Positions 18,499 to 27,857 are shown, counted from the first letter of the stretch. The stretch: 64,000 bases of DNA from Jejudonia soesokkakensis (GCF_042664795.1 NZ_JBHTBN010000004.1:229387-293386), one strand, 5' to 3'. Made by a program: numbers and translations. Notes: generated by a model from the letters alone, not told the origin.

Positions 18499-19182
18499 AT
18501 GAAAAGTATAGTAAAAATAACATTCGCACTGTTTGCAACTGTTACGTTGGTATCTTGTTTTAATGACAATAAACCTAACTATCAGTACATGCCAAATATG
18601 TACGAACCTGTAGGATATGAAACGTATGGTGAGTACGAGATTTTTCCAGGACAACAAGAGGCAATGCTTCCCGTAGATGGTACCATACCAAGAGGATGGA
18701 GACCTTATGAATTTGAAGATACTACCGAAGATCTTGAAAGAGCTAAAGTTGAATTAAAAAATCCTTTACCGGTTACTGATGAAAATTTAGCAGCAGGGGC
18801 ACAACTGTACACTATTTATTGTGCAGTTTGTCATGGTGATAAAGGTGATGGCCTAGGAATACTTGCCCAGCGTGAGAAGTTCTTAGGAATACCTAGTTAT
18901 GCTGCTGAAGGAAGAACAATTACTGAAGGCGGTGTTTATCACGTTCAGATGTATGGGTTAAACACAATGGGTTCTTATGCTTCTCAAACCAATGAAGAAG
19001 AACGTTGGCAGATTACACAGCATGTAATGAACTTAAAAGCTGCGTTAAAAGGAGAGCCATTGGTTACACCAGAAACAAAGGCTGATAGTACAACAGTTTT
19101 ATCTGAAAACCTAGTACAGGAGGAGACGATAAACACTTCAGAAGTAAACCCTTCCGAAGACAACGCAAACGAAACTAACTAA
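18499..19182 (+). CDS. actE: Alternative complex III subunit ActE, monoheme cytochrome c lipoprotein
   Basis: About 227 residues. The start at ATG 18499 gives MKSIVKITFALFATVTLVSC, a signal peptide with lipobox LVSC; the frame from 18475 would overlap actD and spoil the signal. One heme site is present, CAVCH within YTIYCAVCHGDKGDG, and a candidate axial Met in LNTMGSYA. The C-terminal ~45 residues are acidic, Thr/Ser/Glu/Asn-rich and probably disordered. It is the periplasmic electron exit of ACIII toward cytochrome c or the oxidase. Confidence 0.92.
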   Translation: MKSIVKITFALFATVTLVSCFNDNKPNYQYMPNMYEPVGYETYGEYEIFPGQQEAMLPVDGTIPRGWRPYEFEDTTEDLERAKVELKNPLPVTDENLAAGAQLYTIYCAVCHGDKGDGLGILAQREKFLGIPSYAAEGRTITEGGVYHVQMYGLNTMGSYASQTNEEERWQITQHVMNLKAALKGEPLVTPETKADSTTVLSENLVQEETINTSEVNPSEDNANETN

Positions 19183-19206
19183 AGAATAAAGAGAATAGCT
19201 AAAGAT

Positions 19207-20619
19207 ATGTATACGCTACCTAGTAAATTAAGACTCTTTTCAATCATTTTTATGGTCGTGGGTGCCCTGTTGCTTGTTGCAGGTTTTGTAACAGCACCTT
19301 CCACTACGGCAGAAGTAAAAGAAATGATGGCAGCTCATGGTGACGGTCATGGTGAATCTCATGGAGAAGATCACAATATGGCAGGGAGTCATGACGGTGA
19401 CAATGAAGCGCATAGTGAAACTCAATCCCATGACGTAGAAGCTGGAGATCATTTAGTAAAAGACGGAGAACATACAGAACTTGCTCATGATAGTGAAGAG
19501 GCGCATTTAGAACACACCCTTCATCAAATGCAAAACAGACCTTGGTCTGCGTTATATATTGCAGCATTTTTCTTTTTTATGATTGCTCTAGGAACATTAG
19601 CTTTTTATGCCATTCAACATGCTTCACAAGCAGGTTGGTCCCCAGTATTATTTAGAGTTATGGAAGGAATTACGGCGTATCTTCCGTGGGCTTCTATTAT
19701 AATGTTAATACTATTATTACTATCTGTATTCCATGTAAATCATATTTTTCACTGGATGGATGGCGAATTGCTTAATCCTGAAAGTCCGAAATATGATAAG
19801 TTGATTGCAGGTAAGAGTTCTTGGCTTAACGGTCCCTGGTTTATTGTAAGAGCTGTAATCTATTTATTGGGGTATAACATCTATAGAGTTCTATCTAAAC
19901 GCTGGTTGGCCAAACAGGATACGGCAGAAGACAACCGTTGGTTTAAAAGAAATTTTAAACTTTCAGCAGGTTTCCTTGTATTCTTTATCTATACCGAATC
20001 GATGATGTCATGGGATTGGATCATGAGTTTTGACCCACACTGGTTCTCTACATTGTTTGGATGGTATGTATTTGCAGGAATGATGGTTTGTGCCATAACA
20101 GTAATCGCTATGGTGACCGTGACATTAAAAAGTCAAGGATACTTAGAGTTTGTCAATGATAGCCACATTCATGATTTAGCAAAATTTATGTTCGGTTTCA
20201 GTATTTTCTGGACCTACTTATGGTTCTCTCAATTTATGTTGATTTGGTATTCCAATATTCCAGAAGAAGTTACCTATTTCGTCACTAGAATTGAAGATTA
20301 TAATTTACCATTCTTCGGAATGTTAGCCATGAACTTTATATTCCCAGTACTCTTGTTAATGAATAGTGACTACAAGCGTATTAACTGGTTTGTAATCATG
20401 ACTGGAATAGTAATATTAGCCGGACATTATATAGACGTATTTAATATGGTAATGCCTGCAACAGTTGGTAAATCATGGTATATAGGTTTACCTGAAATTG
20501 GAGCGTTACTATTTTTCTTTGGACTATTTGTGCTGGTAGTGTTCACTGCCTTGACCAAAGCGCCATTATTAGCGAAGCGAAACCCATTTGTGAAAGAGAG
20601 TAAACACTTTCATTATTAA
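19207..20619 (+). CDS. actF: Alternative complex III subunit ActF, NrfD-like membrane protein with His-rich loop
   Basis: A 470-residue polytopic membrane protein, second NrfD-like subunit of ACIII (family name quinol:cytochrome c oxidoreductase membrane protein). Helix 1 is at about residues 10-30. An unusual insert of ~68 residues follows (about 43-110) with 13 His and many Asp/Glu (AAHGDGHGESHGEDH is its start). The remaining nine or so helices run from 118 to 460, with WDWIMSFDPHWFSTLFGWY as a conserved stretch. It is followed after 25 bp by coxB. The His-rich loop could bind Cu or Zn; that is inference. Confidence 0.92.
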   Translation: MYTLPSKLRLFSIIFMVVGALLLVAGFVTAPSTTAEVKEMMAAHGDGHGESHGEDHNMAGSHDGDNEAHSETQSHDVEAGDHLVKDGEHTELAHDSEEAHLEHTLHQMQNRPWSALYIAAFFFFMIALGTLAFYAIQHASQAGWSPVLFRVMEGITAYLPWASIIMLILLLLSVFHVNHIFHWMDGELLNPESPKYDKLIAGKSSWLNGPWFIVRAVIYLLGYNIYRVLSKRWLAKQDTAEDNRWFKRNFKLSAGFLVFFIYTESMMSWDWIMSFDPHWFSTLFGWYVFAGMMVCAITVIAMVTVTLKSQGYLEFVNDSHIHDLAKFMFGFSIFWTYLWFSQFMLIWYSNIPEEVTYFVTRIEDYNLPFFGMLAMNFIFPVLLLMNSDYKRINWFVIMTGIVILAGHYIDVFNMVMPATVGKSWYIGLPEIGALLFFFGLFVLVVFTALTKAPLLAKRNPFVKESKHFHY

Positions 20620-20644
20620 TTAATTTGAATAGAGACAGATAACG

Positions 20645-21709
20645 ATGACCGCATTTTTAGTTGTATTAGTAATCATTCTTTTTGGTGTCACTGTTTGGCA
20701 GATGAATAAGATCTTTCAAATGTCCAAAACGACTCCTAATGGAGATAATTCTGAAATAGCAAACGATAAGGATAACAACGTCAATGGATATTTGATGTTA
20801 GGATTTGTGATTTTTATCTACGTGCTATGTATCATTTCTTTCTGGAAATGGTGGGAAGTACTGCTGCCAGAATCAGCTTCTGAACACGGAGTAGAAATTG
20901 ATCAACTTTGGTTAATCTCTATGGTATTAATCTTTGTAGTAGGGATAATCACACAGTGGTTGTTACATTATTTTGCGTTTAAATACCGCGGAAAGGTAAC
21001 TCAAAGAGCAACGTTTTACGCAGACAATGATCGTTTAGAGTTTATCTGGACCATTATTCCTGTAATTGTTTTAGCGGGGTTAATCATCTACGGATTATTT
21101 ACTTGGACAGATATCATGAATATTGAAGAAGATGATGATGCGCTTGTGGTAGAGCTATACGCGTATCAATTTGACTGGAGAGCTCGTTATGGTGGAGAGG
21201 ACAATACATTAGGAGAAGCGAATGTTCGATTAATTGAAGGAGTCAACCAATTAGGAGTGGATGCTTCAGACCCGAATGCACAGGACGATGTTATTGTTAA
21301 TGAATTACACTTGCCTGTTGGAAGAAAGATTCATTTCAAAATGCGTTCTCAAGATGTATTACACTCGGCATATATGCCACACTTTAGAGCTCAGATGAAC
21401 TGTGTTCCAGGTATGATTACTCAGTTTTCATTCACTCCAGTAATTACTACTGAAGAAATGCGCATGAATGATGAGATTGTTGCTAAAGTGAGAAGAATTA
21501 ACAATATCCGAAGAGAGAATAGTATAGAACTTACAGCAAAAGGTGAAGAAGCTTTAGAGCCTTACGAATTTGACTACATGTTACTTTGTAACAAAATTTG
21601 CGGTAGTAATCACTACAATATGCAGATGAAGATAATTGTAGAAACACAAGAAGAATATGATGCATGGATGGCAGAACAGGCTACCCTTGCTGAAGCATTA
21701 AAACAATAA
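20645..21709 (+). CDS. coxB: Cytochrome c oxidase subunit II
   Basis: A 354-residue subunit II. The CuA ligands are intact: Cys315, Cys319, His323 and Met326 in CNKICGSNHYNM, plus the upstream His in VLHSAYMPHF. The N-terminal part has more membrane helices than the canonical two: about four hydrophobic segments (1-20, 49-73, 89-112, 132-155). No cytochrome c domain is fused. CuA receives electrons from the ACIII cytochromes or a soluble cytochrome c and passes them to subunit I. It is co-transcribed with actABCDEF and coxA. Confidence 0.96.
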   Translation: MTAFLVVLVIILFGVTVWQMNKIFQMSKTTPNGDNSEIANDKDNNVNGYLMLGFVIFIYVLCIISFWKWWEVLLPESASEHGVEIDQLWLISMVLIFVVGIITQWLLHYFAFKYRGKVTQRATFYADNDRLEFIWTIIPVIVLAGLIIYGLFTWTDIMNIEEDDDALVVELYAYQFDWRARYGGEDNTLGEANVRLIEGVNQLGVDASDPNAQDDVIVNELHLPVGRKIHFKMRSQDVLHSAYMPHFRAQMNCVPGMITQFSFTPVITTEEMRMNDEIVAKVRRINNIRRENSIELTAKGEEALEPYEFDYMLLCNKICGSNHYNMQMKIIVETQEEYDAWMAEQATLAEALKQ

Positions 21710-21730
21710 TAAAATAGCCTAATAAAAGAT

Positions 21731-23557
21731 ATGTCAGCACACGCAAACGACCACGTAGTAGATCATCACGATGATCATGGACATCATCATAAAGAGACAT
21801 TTATAACTAAATATATATTTAGTACAGACCATAAAATGATCTCTAAGCAATACCTAATTACTGGATTGTTTATGGGTATCATTGGTATTGCAATGTCTAT
21901 TCTTTTCAGAATGCAATTAGCATGGCCAGAAGAACCTTTCAAGATTTATGAAATCTTTTTAGGAAAATGGGCAGAAGGAGGTGTCATGGATCCTAATGTA
22001 TATTTAGCATTGGTGACTATTCATGGTACGATCATGGTTTTCTTTGTATTAACTGCTGGGCTGAGTGGTACCTTTAGTAACTTATTGATTCCATTGCAAA
22101 TTGGGGCACGCGATATGGCCTCTGGTTTTCTAAACATGGTATCCTACTGGTTGTTCTTTATTTCGAGTGTGATCATGGTAATGTCATTATTTGTTGAAGC
22201 TGGACCAGCGTCGGCAGGTTGGACAATCTATCCTCCATTAAGTGCATTGCCTCAAGCTATCCCAGGTTCTGGAGCGGGTATGACACTATGGTTAGTTTCG
22301 ATGGCAATCTTTATTGCCTCCTCTTTATTGGGATCTCTAAACTATATTGTTACCGTAATTAATTTACGTACCAAAGGAATGTCTATGACAAGACTTCCAT
22401 TGACCATTTGGGCATTTTTTGTAACTGCAATTATTGGTGTAGTATCGTTCCCGGTATTATTATCTGCAGCTTTAATGCTTATTATGGATAGAAGTTTTGG
22501 AACGTCATTTTTCCTTTCTGATATTTATATAGCTGGAGAAGTATTACATAACCAAGGAGGGTCACCAGTATTGTTTGAACATTTATTTTGGTTCTTAGGA
22601 CACCCAGAAGTTTATATTGTATTACTACCTGCTTTAGGGATTACTTCAGAAATTATTGCTACGAATTCCCGGAAACCAATTTTCGGGTATCGTGCGATGG
22701 TTGCCTCTATTTTAGCAATTGCTTTCTTATCGACAATTGTATGGGGTCACCATATGTTTATTTCGGGAATGAATCCATTCTTAGGGTCAGTATTTACATT
22801 TACGACACTATTGATCGCAATTCCTTCTGCAGTAAAAGCATTTAATTATATTACAACCTTATGGAAGGGGAACTTACAGTTCAATCCTGCTATGCTGTTT
22901 TCAATTGCATTGGTTTCGACCTTTATAACAGGAGGTCTAACAGGAATTATCTTAGGAGATAGTGCCTTAGATATCAATGTTCATGATACCTATTTTGTCG
23001 TAGCTCACTTCCACTTGGTAATGGGTATATCTGCATTGTACGGTCTATTTGCAGGGGTATATCATTGGTTCCCAAAAATGTTTGAAGGCAGAATGCTAAA
23101 CAAAAATTTAGGATATATCCATTTCTGGATTACAGCGGTGGGTGCTTACGGAGTTTTCTTCCCGATGCACTTTATTGGAATGGCAGGGCTTCCACGACGC
23201 TACTACACAAATACAGCATTCCCATATTTTGATGATCTGGCAGATTTAAATGTGGTGATTACAATCTTTGCCATTATTACGGCGGCTGCGCAGTTAGTAT
23301 TCCTCTATAACTTTATTTATTCTATGTTCTACGGAAAGAAAGGACCTAAAAACCCATGGAAATCGAATACATTAGAGTGGACAGCAGAAGTTAAGCATAT
23401 CCACGGAAACTGGGATGGTCCAATTCCGCATGTATACCGCTGGTCTTATGACTATAGTAAACTGAATAAAGACGAAAGTGATTATGTAATACCTGGACAG
23501 GATTTTATTCCACAACATATTCCGTTACAGGATAACGAAGAAGAAATGAATCATTAA
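21731..23557 (+). CDS. coxA: Cytochrome c oxidase subunit I
   Basis: A 608-residue catalytic subunit with 12 helices, binding a low-spin heme and the heme-CuB centre. Motifs: VTIHGTIMVFF (His of the low-spin heme), LFWFLGHPEVYI (CuB His and the cross-linked Tyr, type A pattern), VWGHHMF (two CuB His), and DTYFVVAHFHLVMG (heme ligands). The first ~22 residues are very His/Asp-rich (eight His in MSAHANDHVVDHHDDHGHHH), predicted cytoplasmic. It is the last gene of the operon, followed by a perfect 14-bp-stem terminator at 23577. Confidence 0.97.
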   Translation: MSAHANDHVVDHHDDHGHHHKETFITKYIFSTDHKMISKQYLITGLFMGIIGIAMSILFRMQLAWPEEPFKIYEIFLGKWAEGGVMDPNVYLALVTIHGTIMVFFVLTAGLSGTFSNLLIPLQIGARDMASGFLNMVSYWLFFISSVIMVMSLFVEAGPASAGWTIYPPLSALPQAIPGSGAGMTLWLVSMAIFIASSLLGSLNYIVTVINLRTKGMSMTRLPLTIWAFFVTAIIGVVSFPVLLSAALMLIMDRSFGTSFFLSDIYIAGEVLHNQGGSPVLFEHLFWFLGHPEVYIVLLPALGITSEIIATNSRKPIFGYRAMVASILAIAFLSTIVWGHHMFISGMNPFLGSVFTFTTLLIAIPSAVKAFNYITTLWKGNLQFNPAMLFSIALVSTFITGGLTGIILGDSALDINVHDTYFVVAHFHLVMGISALYGLFAGVYHWFPKMFEGRMLNKNLGYIHFWITAVGAYGVFFPMHFIGMAGLPRRYYTNTAFPYFDDLADLNVVITIFAIITAAAQLVFLYNFIYSMFYGKKGPKNPWKSNTLEWTAEVKHIHGNWDGPIPHVYRWSYDYSKLNKDESDYVIPGQDFIPQHIPLQDNEEEMNH

Positions 23558-23576
23558 AATTTAGTACTGAAATAAT

Positions 23577-23613
23577 AAAATCCCTTCTGAAGTAATTCAG
23601 AAGGGATTTTTCT
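23577..23613 (+). terminator. Intrinsic terminator of the act-cox operon
   Basis: AAAATCCCTTCTGA (23577-23590), loop of six, and TCAGAAGGGATTTT (23597-23610) make a perfect 14-bp stem ending in T's, 20 bp after the coxA stop. Confidence 0.9.
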
Positions 23614-23636
23614 TTAAATATACCCAGTATGGGGTA

Positions 23637-23667
23637 TTGTTTCTGTTTAGGATCAATTCTATTTTTG
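23637..23667 (+). promoter_or_regulatory. Possible promoter inside the coxA downstream spacer
   Basis: TTG (23637-23639), a 20-bp gap, then TATTTTTG (23660-23667) matches the Bacteroidota -33/-7 pattern on the + strand. There is no + strand open frame of note before 24513, so a transcript from here would be non-coding. Confidence 0.4.
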
Positions 23668-23712
23668 AAATGTAATTTAGAACTAACTAAATTTTTTTTC
23701 AGTGTTTTATTT

Positions 23713-23745
23713 AAACCGTGCTTTGAGGAGGGCACGGTTTTTATA
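23713..23745 (+). terminator. Terminator-like hairpin
   Basis: Perfect 9-bp stem AAACCGTGC/GCACGGTTT with a 10-base loop, followed by T's (TTTTTAT including the stem end). Second + oriented terminator signal after coxA. Confidence 0.6.
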
Positions 23746-23843
23746 AAAATACGTATTTATACGTATTTCAAAAGATGAGTATGTAGTATACATTTACATC
23801 TCATAATAGTAAATAACCAATTGGGGAGTTGGTTATTGAAACC

Positions 23844-23871
23844 AAGCCATACTTTTGTATGGCTTTTTTTA
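23844..23871 (+). terminator. Terminator-like hairpin ahead of the convergent peroxiredoxin-like gene
   Basis: Stem AAGCCATAC/GTATGGCTT with loop TTTT, followed by a T-run on the + strand that reaches into the stop codon region of the - strand gene. The - strand side has no T-run after the stem, so it fits a + strand transcript. Confidence 0.65.
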
Positions 23872-24381
23872 GTGACCTCCTCGAGCTGGGTATTCTTTTT
23901 CTAGTATAAAATCAATTGCATTTAGCAAATCATCAAATTGTGGTCTGGCAAAAGGCATGGTTTGTATGGAAGCCGAATATAAAGTACCGTCTGTGCGAAC
24001 TAAAAATAGGCCTGGCTCACTAAAAACATCTGGTTCAGCATCACTAATTGCTTTTGAGATATATAATCCCCATTCTCTCGCAGAAGCTTCCGATAAATTA
24101 TATCCTAGAGGAATGCTTTCTATGTCCCATTTTTCAGAAGTAATTTTTGCTCTTTTTTCAGTATCCATACTTATAGCGATAAGATTCACTCCTTTAGCAC
24201 TAAAATCTTTTAAATACCCTTTAAGATCTTCCAATTGATCCTTACATTTTGGACAATGTAATCCTCGGTAGAATAGTACTAATGTAAAATTTTTTGGATC
24301 TTGTTTTTCTAAAACCCATTTAGTACCATTAATTAAATCTACTTCTAAGCTGGGTGTTTTCTTTTTTGGTAAAATCATCAT
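23869..24381 (-). CDS. Peroxiredoxin-like (AhpC/TSA superfamily) protein
   Basis: A 170-residue cytoplasmic thioredoxin-fold protein of the peroxiredoxin-like AhpC/TSA group. The active-site region is FYRGLHCPKCKDQL with Cys43 and Cys46, a CxxC rather than the single Cys of classic 2-Cys peroxiredoxins. VNLIAISMDTEKRA and GLFLVRTDGTLYSAS match the later strands of the fold. It probably reduces peroxides or disulfides. MMILPKKK gives two adjacent Met start choices. It is a single-gene unit, divergent from ruvB. Confidence 0.82.
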   Translation of the reverse strand: MMILPKKKTPSLEVDLINGTKWVLEKQDPKNFTLVLFYRGLHCPKCKDQLEDLKGYLKDFSAKGVNLIAISMDTEKRAKITSEKWDIESIPLGYNLSEASAREWGLYISKAISDAEPDVFSEPGLFLVRTDGTLYSASIQTMPFARPQFDDLLNAIDFILEKEYPARGGH

Positions 24382-24500
24382 ATTTGTTTTGTTTCTAAGA
24401 TACCAACTTGTAGTTTTAATGGTTCACAATAGAGTATTAAAACTTGTTAAACTATCTTTAATAAGATTTTAGTCTCGGGTTTTAAAAGCGATACACTTCG

Positions 24501-24508
24501 TATATTTG
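24501..24508 (+). promoter_or_regulatory. -7 element immediately before ruvB
   Basis: TATATTTG fits TAnnTTTG but ends only 4 bp before the ruvB ATG at 24513. A start point 4-5 nt downstream would fall on or next to the ATG, so the message would have essentially no leader. Confidence 0.45.
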
Positions 24509-24512
24509 TGTT

Positions 24513-25535
24513 ATGAATGAACATCTCAATCCTTCCGAAGAAAATTTAAGTCCGCAGGAAATTGAAATTGAAAAAAAATTAAGACCCTTAAGTTTTAACG
24601 ATTTTACGGGTCAGGACCAAGCGCTTGAAAATCTTCAGATTTTTGTTCAGGCGGCAAATGGTAGAGATGAAGCATTAGATCACACCTTATTCCACGGCCC
24701 ACCGGGATTGGGAAAAACAACGCTGGCACATATTCTTGCCAATGAACTTAGCGTAGGTATTAAGGTTACCTCTGGCCCCGTATTGGATAAACCGGGAGAT
24801 TTGGCAGGTTTATTAACAAATCTTGAAGAGCGGGATGTGTTATTTATTGATGAAATTCATCGGTTGAGCCCCATAGTAGAAGAGTATCTCTATTCGGCAA
24901 TGGAGGATTATAAAATTGATATCATGATAGAATCCGGACCTAATGCACGTTCGGTTCAAATACATTTAGCTCCCTTTACATTGGTGGGAGCAACAACACG
25001 GTCTGGATTATTAACGGCCCCTATGCGAGCTCGTTTTGGGATTTCTTCCAGACTACAATATTATTCCACAGAGTTGTTAACGACCATCGTAGAGCGAAGT
25101 GCCGGAATTTTAGAAGTTCCAATAACCATGGAAGCAGCTATTGAAATTGCAGGGCGTAGTAGAGGAACTCCTCGTATTGCAAATGCTCTATTACGACGTG
25201 TTCGGGATTTTGCACAGATTAAAGGAAATGGAACGATTGATATTAAAATCGCCAAGTTTGCTCTAAAAGCATTGAATGTAGATGCTCATGGTCTGGACGA
25301 AATGGATAATAAAATTTTAACTACGATTATTGAAAAATTTAAAGGTGGTCCTGTAGGGATTACAACGATTGCTACAGCTGTTTCTGAAAGTCCTGAAACT
25401 ATCGAAGAAGTATATGAGCCTTTTTTAATCCAACAAGGATTTATCATGCGTACTCCACGAGGTCGAGAAGTAACTGAAGCTGCCTACAAACATTTGGGTA
25501 AACTGAAAGGACCTACTCAGGGAGGATTATTTTAA
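24513..25535 (+). CDS. ruvB: Holliday junction branch migration helicase RuvB
   Basis: A 340-residue AAA+ ATPase of normal length. It shows Walker [10 protein letters not shown], Walker [10 protein letters not shown], sensor region GATTRSG, the arginine-finger segment APMRARFG and the C-terminal winged-helix domain ([16 protein letters not shown]). Hexamers drive branch migration on RuvA-bound junctions. It is 2 bp ahead of the P450 gene; ruvA lies 4.7 kb downstream rather than next to it. Confidence 0.98.
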   Translation: MNEHLNPSEENLSPQEIEIEKKLRPLSFNDFTGQDQALENLQIFVQAANGRDEALDHTLFHGPPGLGKTTLAHILANELSVGIKVTSGPVLDKPGDLAGLLTNLEERDVLFIDEIHRLSPIVEEYLYSAMEDYKIDIMIESGPNARSVQIHLAPFTLVGATTRSGLLTAPMRARFGISSRLQYYSTELLTTIVERSAGILEVPITMEAAIEIAGRSRGTPRIANALLRRVRDFAQIKGNGTIDIKIAKFALKALNVDAHGLDEMDNKILTTIIEKFKGGPVGITTIATAVSESPETIEEVYEPFLIQQGFIMRTPRGREVTEAAYKHLGKLKGPTQGGLF

Positions 25536-25537
25536 CT

Positions 25538-26872
25538 ATGGACAATCAAAAAATCCCAAAAGTTTCTATTTTTAAATTTTTAGGACACGCGCGCAATATT
25601 CTTAAAAACCCTCTGCCGTTTCATCACCGTAATTTTTCAGAAAAGGGAGATACTTTCAGATTGCAGTTGGGTATAAGAACTTCGGTTATTTTTTCAAGGG
25701 ACGCTGGATTTCTACAATATGTGCTTCAGAAAAACCAAAAAAACTATACAAAATCAACCATTCAAACAGTAGACCTTGCAAAATATGTAGGACGCGGATT
25801 ATTAACTGCAGAGGGGTCACATTGGCAGAAACAACGCAAGATGATTCAGCCCGCATTTCATAAAAAGCAACTTGTAAATCTGCTAGAAGCCATGCAGAAT
25901 GCCATAGATGTGGAAATAGCAAAGATAGAAACTCATAAAGCCATAGATATCTTTCCTATATTTAATGATCTCGCTTTTCAAACTGTTGCAAAAGCTTTGT
26001 TTAGTGGAGGAGTTACGGCATCAGAAACGAATAGGCTTCAATACATTACTGAAACCGCTCAAAAAATGCTGGTAAAAGAGCTTAGGCAACCTTTTAAAAT
26101 ATGGTGGTTTAAGTTGAGCGGAAAGATCAAAAAGCATATGGATTTGGTGGATGAAGCCCGTGCTATCTTAAAGCAACTGGTCACTAGAAGAATAGAATCT
26201 GGAAAGCGGGAAGACGATTTGTTAGATATGTTGTTGGACGCTCGCTATGAAGATGGAACTGCGATGTCTGAAAAGCAATTGCTCGACGAAATCTTGATTC
26301 TATTTACCGCAGGGCATGAAACGACCTCAAACGCACTTACTTTTACGGCCGAATTGCTGGCGCGTCATCCGGAGATTCAAGATAAAGTTTTTCAGGAAGT
26401 TTTTGAAGCACAACCTATAAAAGAAGATTTAATGTCCTTTTTAAAAGTGTGTCCCTACACAAAACAAGTCATTGAAGAGTCCATGCGTCTGTATCCGCCA
26501 GCCTATTTTATTGATCGTGTAAATCATGAAGCAGATTCTTTTAATGAGATGGAGATAGAAAAAGGGGCGACTTTATTATTTTCTTTACATGAGATACACC
26601 GAGATCCCCGCTTTTGGAATGAACCTGATACTTTTGATCCAGGTAGGTTTGCAGCTAGTAACGGTTTAAAATATTCAGAGTATTATTACCCCTTTGGAGC
26701 AGGGCCACGCATGTGTATAGGTAATAATTTTGCGATGTATGAAATGGTGTTAGCTATTGCATCACTCATTTTTAAATTCAAGATTGAAGAGAAAAAGTCA
26801 CCCATTAACATCACGCCGCTTATTACGATGAAACCAAAAGATGCTATTTTGAGATTCGAAATGCGATCTTAG
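25538..26872 (+). CDS. Cytochrome P450
   Basis: A 444-residue soluble P450. Heme-binding loop FGAGPRMCIG with the thiolate Cys393; I-helix oxygen-binding motif AGHETTSNAL; K-helix ESMRLYPP; DPGRF before the heme loop. No N-terminal membrane anchor is present and no reductase is fused or nearby, so separate redox partners are needed. The sequence style (fatty-acid hydroxylase-like, GHETTSN) resembles CYP102/CYP4-type families, but the substrate is unknown. It lies tightly between ruvB (2 bp) and queG (3 bp). Confidence 0.95.
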   Translation: MDNQKIPKVSIFKFLGHARNILKNPLPFHHRNFSEKGDTFRLQLGIRTSVIFSRDAGFLQYVLQKNQKNYTKSTIQTVDLAKYVGRGLLTAEGSHWQKQRKMIQPAFHKKQLVNLLEAMQNAIDVEIAKIETHKAIDIFPIFNDLAFQTVAKALFSGGVTASETNRLQYITETAQKMLVKELRQPFKIWWFKLSGKIKKHMDLVDEARAILKQLVTRRIESGKREDDLLDMLLDARYEDGTAMSEKQLLDEILILFTAGHETTSNALTFTAELLARHPEIQDKVFQEVFEAQPIKEDLMSFLKVCPYTKQVIEESMRLYPPAYFIDRVNHEADSFNEMEIEKGATLLFSLHEIHRDPRFWNEPDTFDPGRFAASNGLKYSEYYYPFGAGPRMCIGNNFAMYEMVLAIASLIFKFKIEEKKSPINITPLITMKPKDAILRFEMRS

Positions 26873-26875
26873 GAA

Positions 26876-27802
26876 ATGAACAACCAATCAAAAAATACTG
26901 TACTTATTAAAACCGAAGCAAAACGACTGGGTTTTATGTCTTGTGGTATTAGCAAAGCGGGTTTTCTGGAAGAAGAGGCGCCACGACTTGAAAATTGGCT
27001 TAATCAGAACATGCAGGGTGAGATGGGGTATATGCAAAACCATTTTGATAAACGCCTGGATCCTACAAAGCTTGTAGAAGATTCCAAAAGTGTGATTTCT
27101 TTATTACTGAATTATTTCCCTGCTGAAACTCAGAATGAAAAATCCTATAAAATTTCTAAATATGCCTACGGAACGGATTATCATTTTGTAATCAAAGATA
27201 AACTGAAGCAACTTCTTACTTTTATACAAACTGAAATTGGAGAGGTACATGGACGAGCTTTTGTAGATTCTGCGCCAGTACTTGATAAGGCTTGGGCTGT
27301 AAAAAGCGGATTGGGCTGGATGGGAAAACATTCTAATGTTTTAACGAAGCAGGTAGGTTCTTTCTATTTTATAGCCGAATTGATTGTGGATTTGGAACTG
27401 GAATATGATATGCCAGTTACAGATCACTGCGGAAGCTGTACTGCATGCATTGATGCGTGTCCAACACAGGCGATCGTAGCTCCTTATGTAGTCGATGGAA
27501 GTAAATGTATTTCTTATCTCACCATAGAATTGAAGAATTCGATCCCTTCAGGTTTTTCGGGAATGATGGATGATTGGATATTTGGTTGTGATGTCTGCCA
27601 AGATGTGTGTCCCTGGAATCGATTTAGTGAATCACATAAAGAACCTTTGTTTCAGCCTAACCCAAAATTACTTTCGATGTCAAAGAAAGAGTGGGAAGAA
27701 GTTTCCGAAGAGGTGTTTCAGGAACTCTTTAAAAAAAGCGCTGTAAAACGTACAAAATATTCAGGATTAAAAAGAAATATTGAGTTTATAAAAGGGAAAT
27801 AA
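26876..27802 (+). CDS. queG: Epoxyqueuosine reductase QueG
   Basis: A 308-residue cobalamin- and Fe-S-dependent enzyme for the last step of queuosine synthesis in tRNA. Two 4Fe-4S sites are seen: [12 protein letters not shown], with CISY supplying a further Cys, and [10 protein letters not shown]. The N-terminal half holds [22 protein letters not shown], a strongly conserved QueG signature containing the catalytic Asp. Length is slightly shorter than the E. coli protein because C-terminal HEAT-like repeats are absent. It is 3 bp after the P450 gene. Confidence 0.96.
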   Translation: MNNQSKNTVLIKTEAKRLGFMSCGISKAGFLEEEAPRLENWLNQNMQGEMGYMQNHFDKRLDPTKLVEDSKSVISLLLNYFPAETQNEKSYKISKYAYGTDYHFVIKDKLKQLLTFIQTEIGEVHGRAFVDSAPVLDKAWAVKSGLGWMGKHSNVLTKQVGSFYFIAELIVDLELEYDMPVTDHCGSCTACIDACPTQAIVAPYVVDGSKCISYLTIELKNSIPSGFSGMMDDWIFGCDVCQDVCPWNRFSESHKEPLFQPNPKLLSMSKKEWEEVSEEVFQELFKKSAVKRTKYSGLKRNIEFIKGK

Positions 27803-27827
27803 CTTTTCTTTATCGCCATATCTCCCT

Positions 27828-27835
27828 TACATTTG
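27828..27835 (+). promoter_or_regulatory. -7 element upstream of maeB
   Basis: TACATTTG matches TAnnTTTG in the 55-bp gap after queG. It gives a leader of about 18 nt to the ATG at 27858. No clear -33 box. Confidence 0.5.
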
Positions 27836-27857
27836 TTAGTTAGAATACAAATAGATT

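Larger units (their letters stand above)
23672..23871 (+). ncRNA. Candidate small RNA in a structured spacer
   Basis: The spacer holds four further inverted repeats: AAACCGTGC/GCACGGTTT (23713-23740, then T's), ATGAG-ATGTA/TACAT-CTCAT (about 23776-23805, one bulge), AATAACCAA/TTGGTTATT (23812-23837), and AAGCCATAC/GTATGGCTT (23844-23865, then a T-run). The two hairpins with T-runs point to + strand transcript ends beyond the coxA terminator. With the promoter-like motif at 23637-23667 this suggests one or two short RNAs. I cannot assign it to a known family. Confidence 0.35.
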
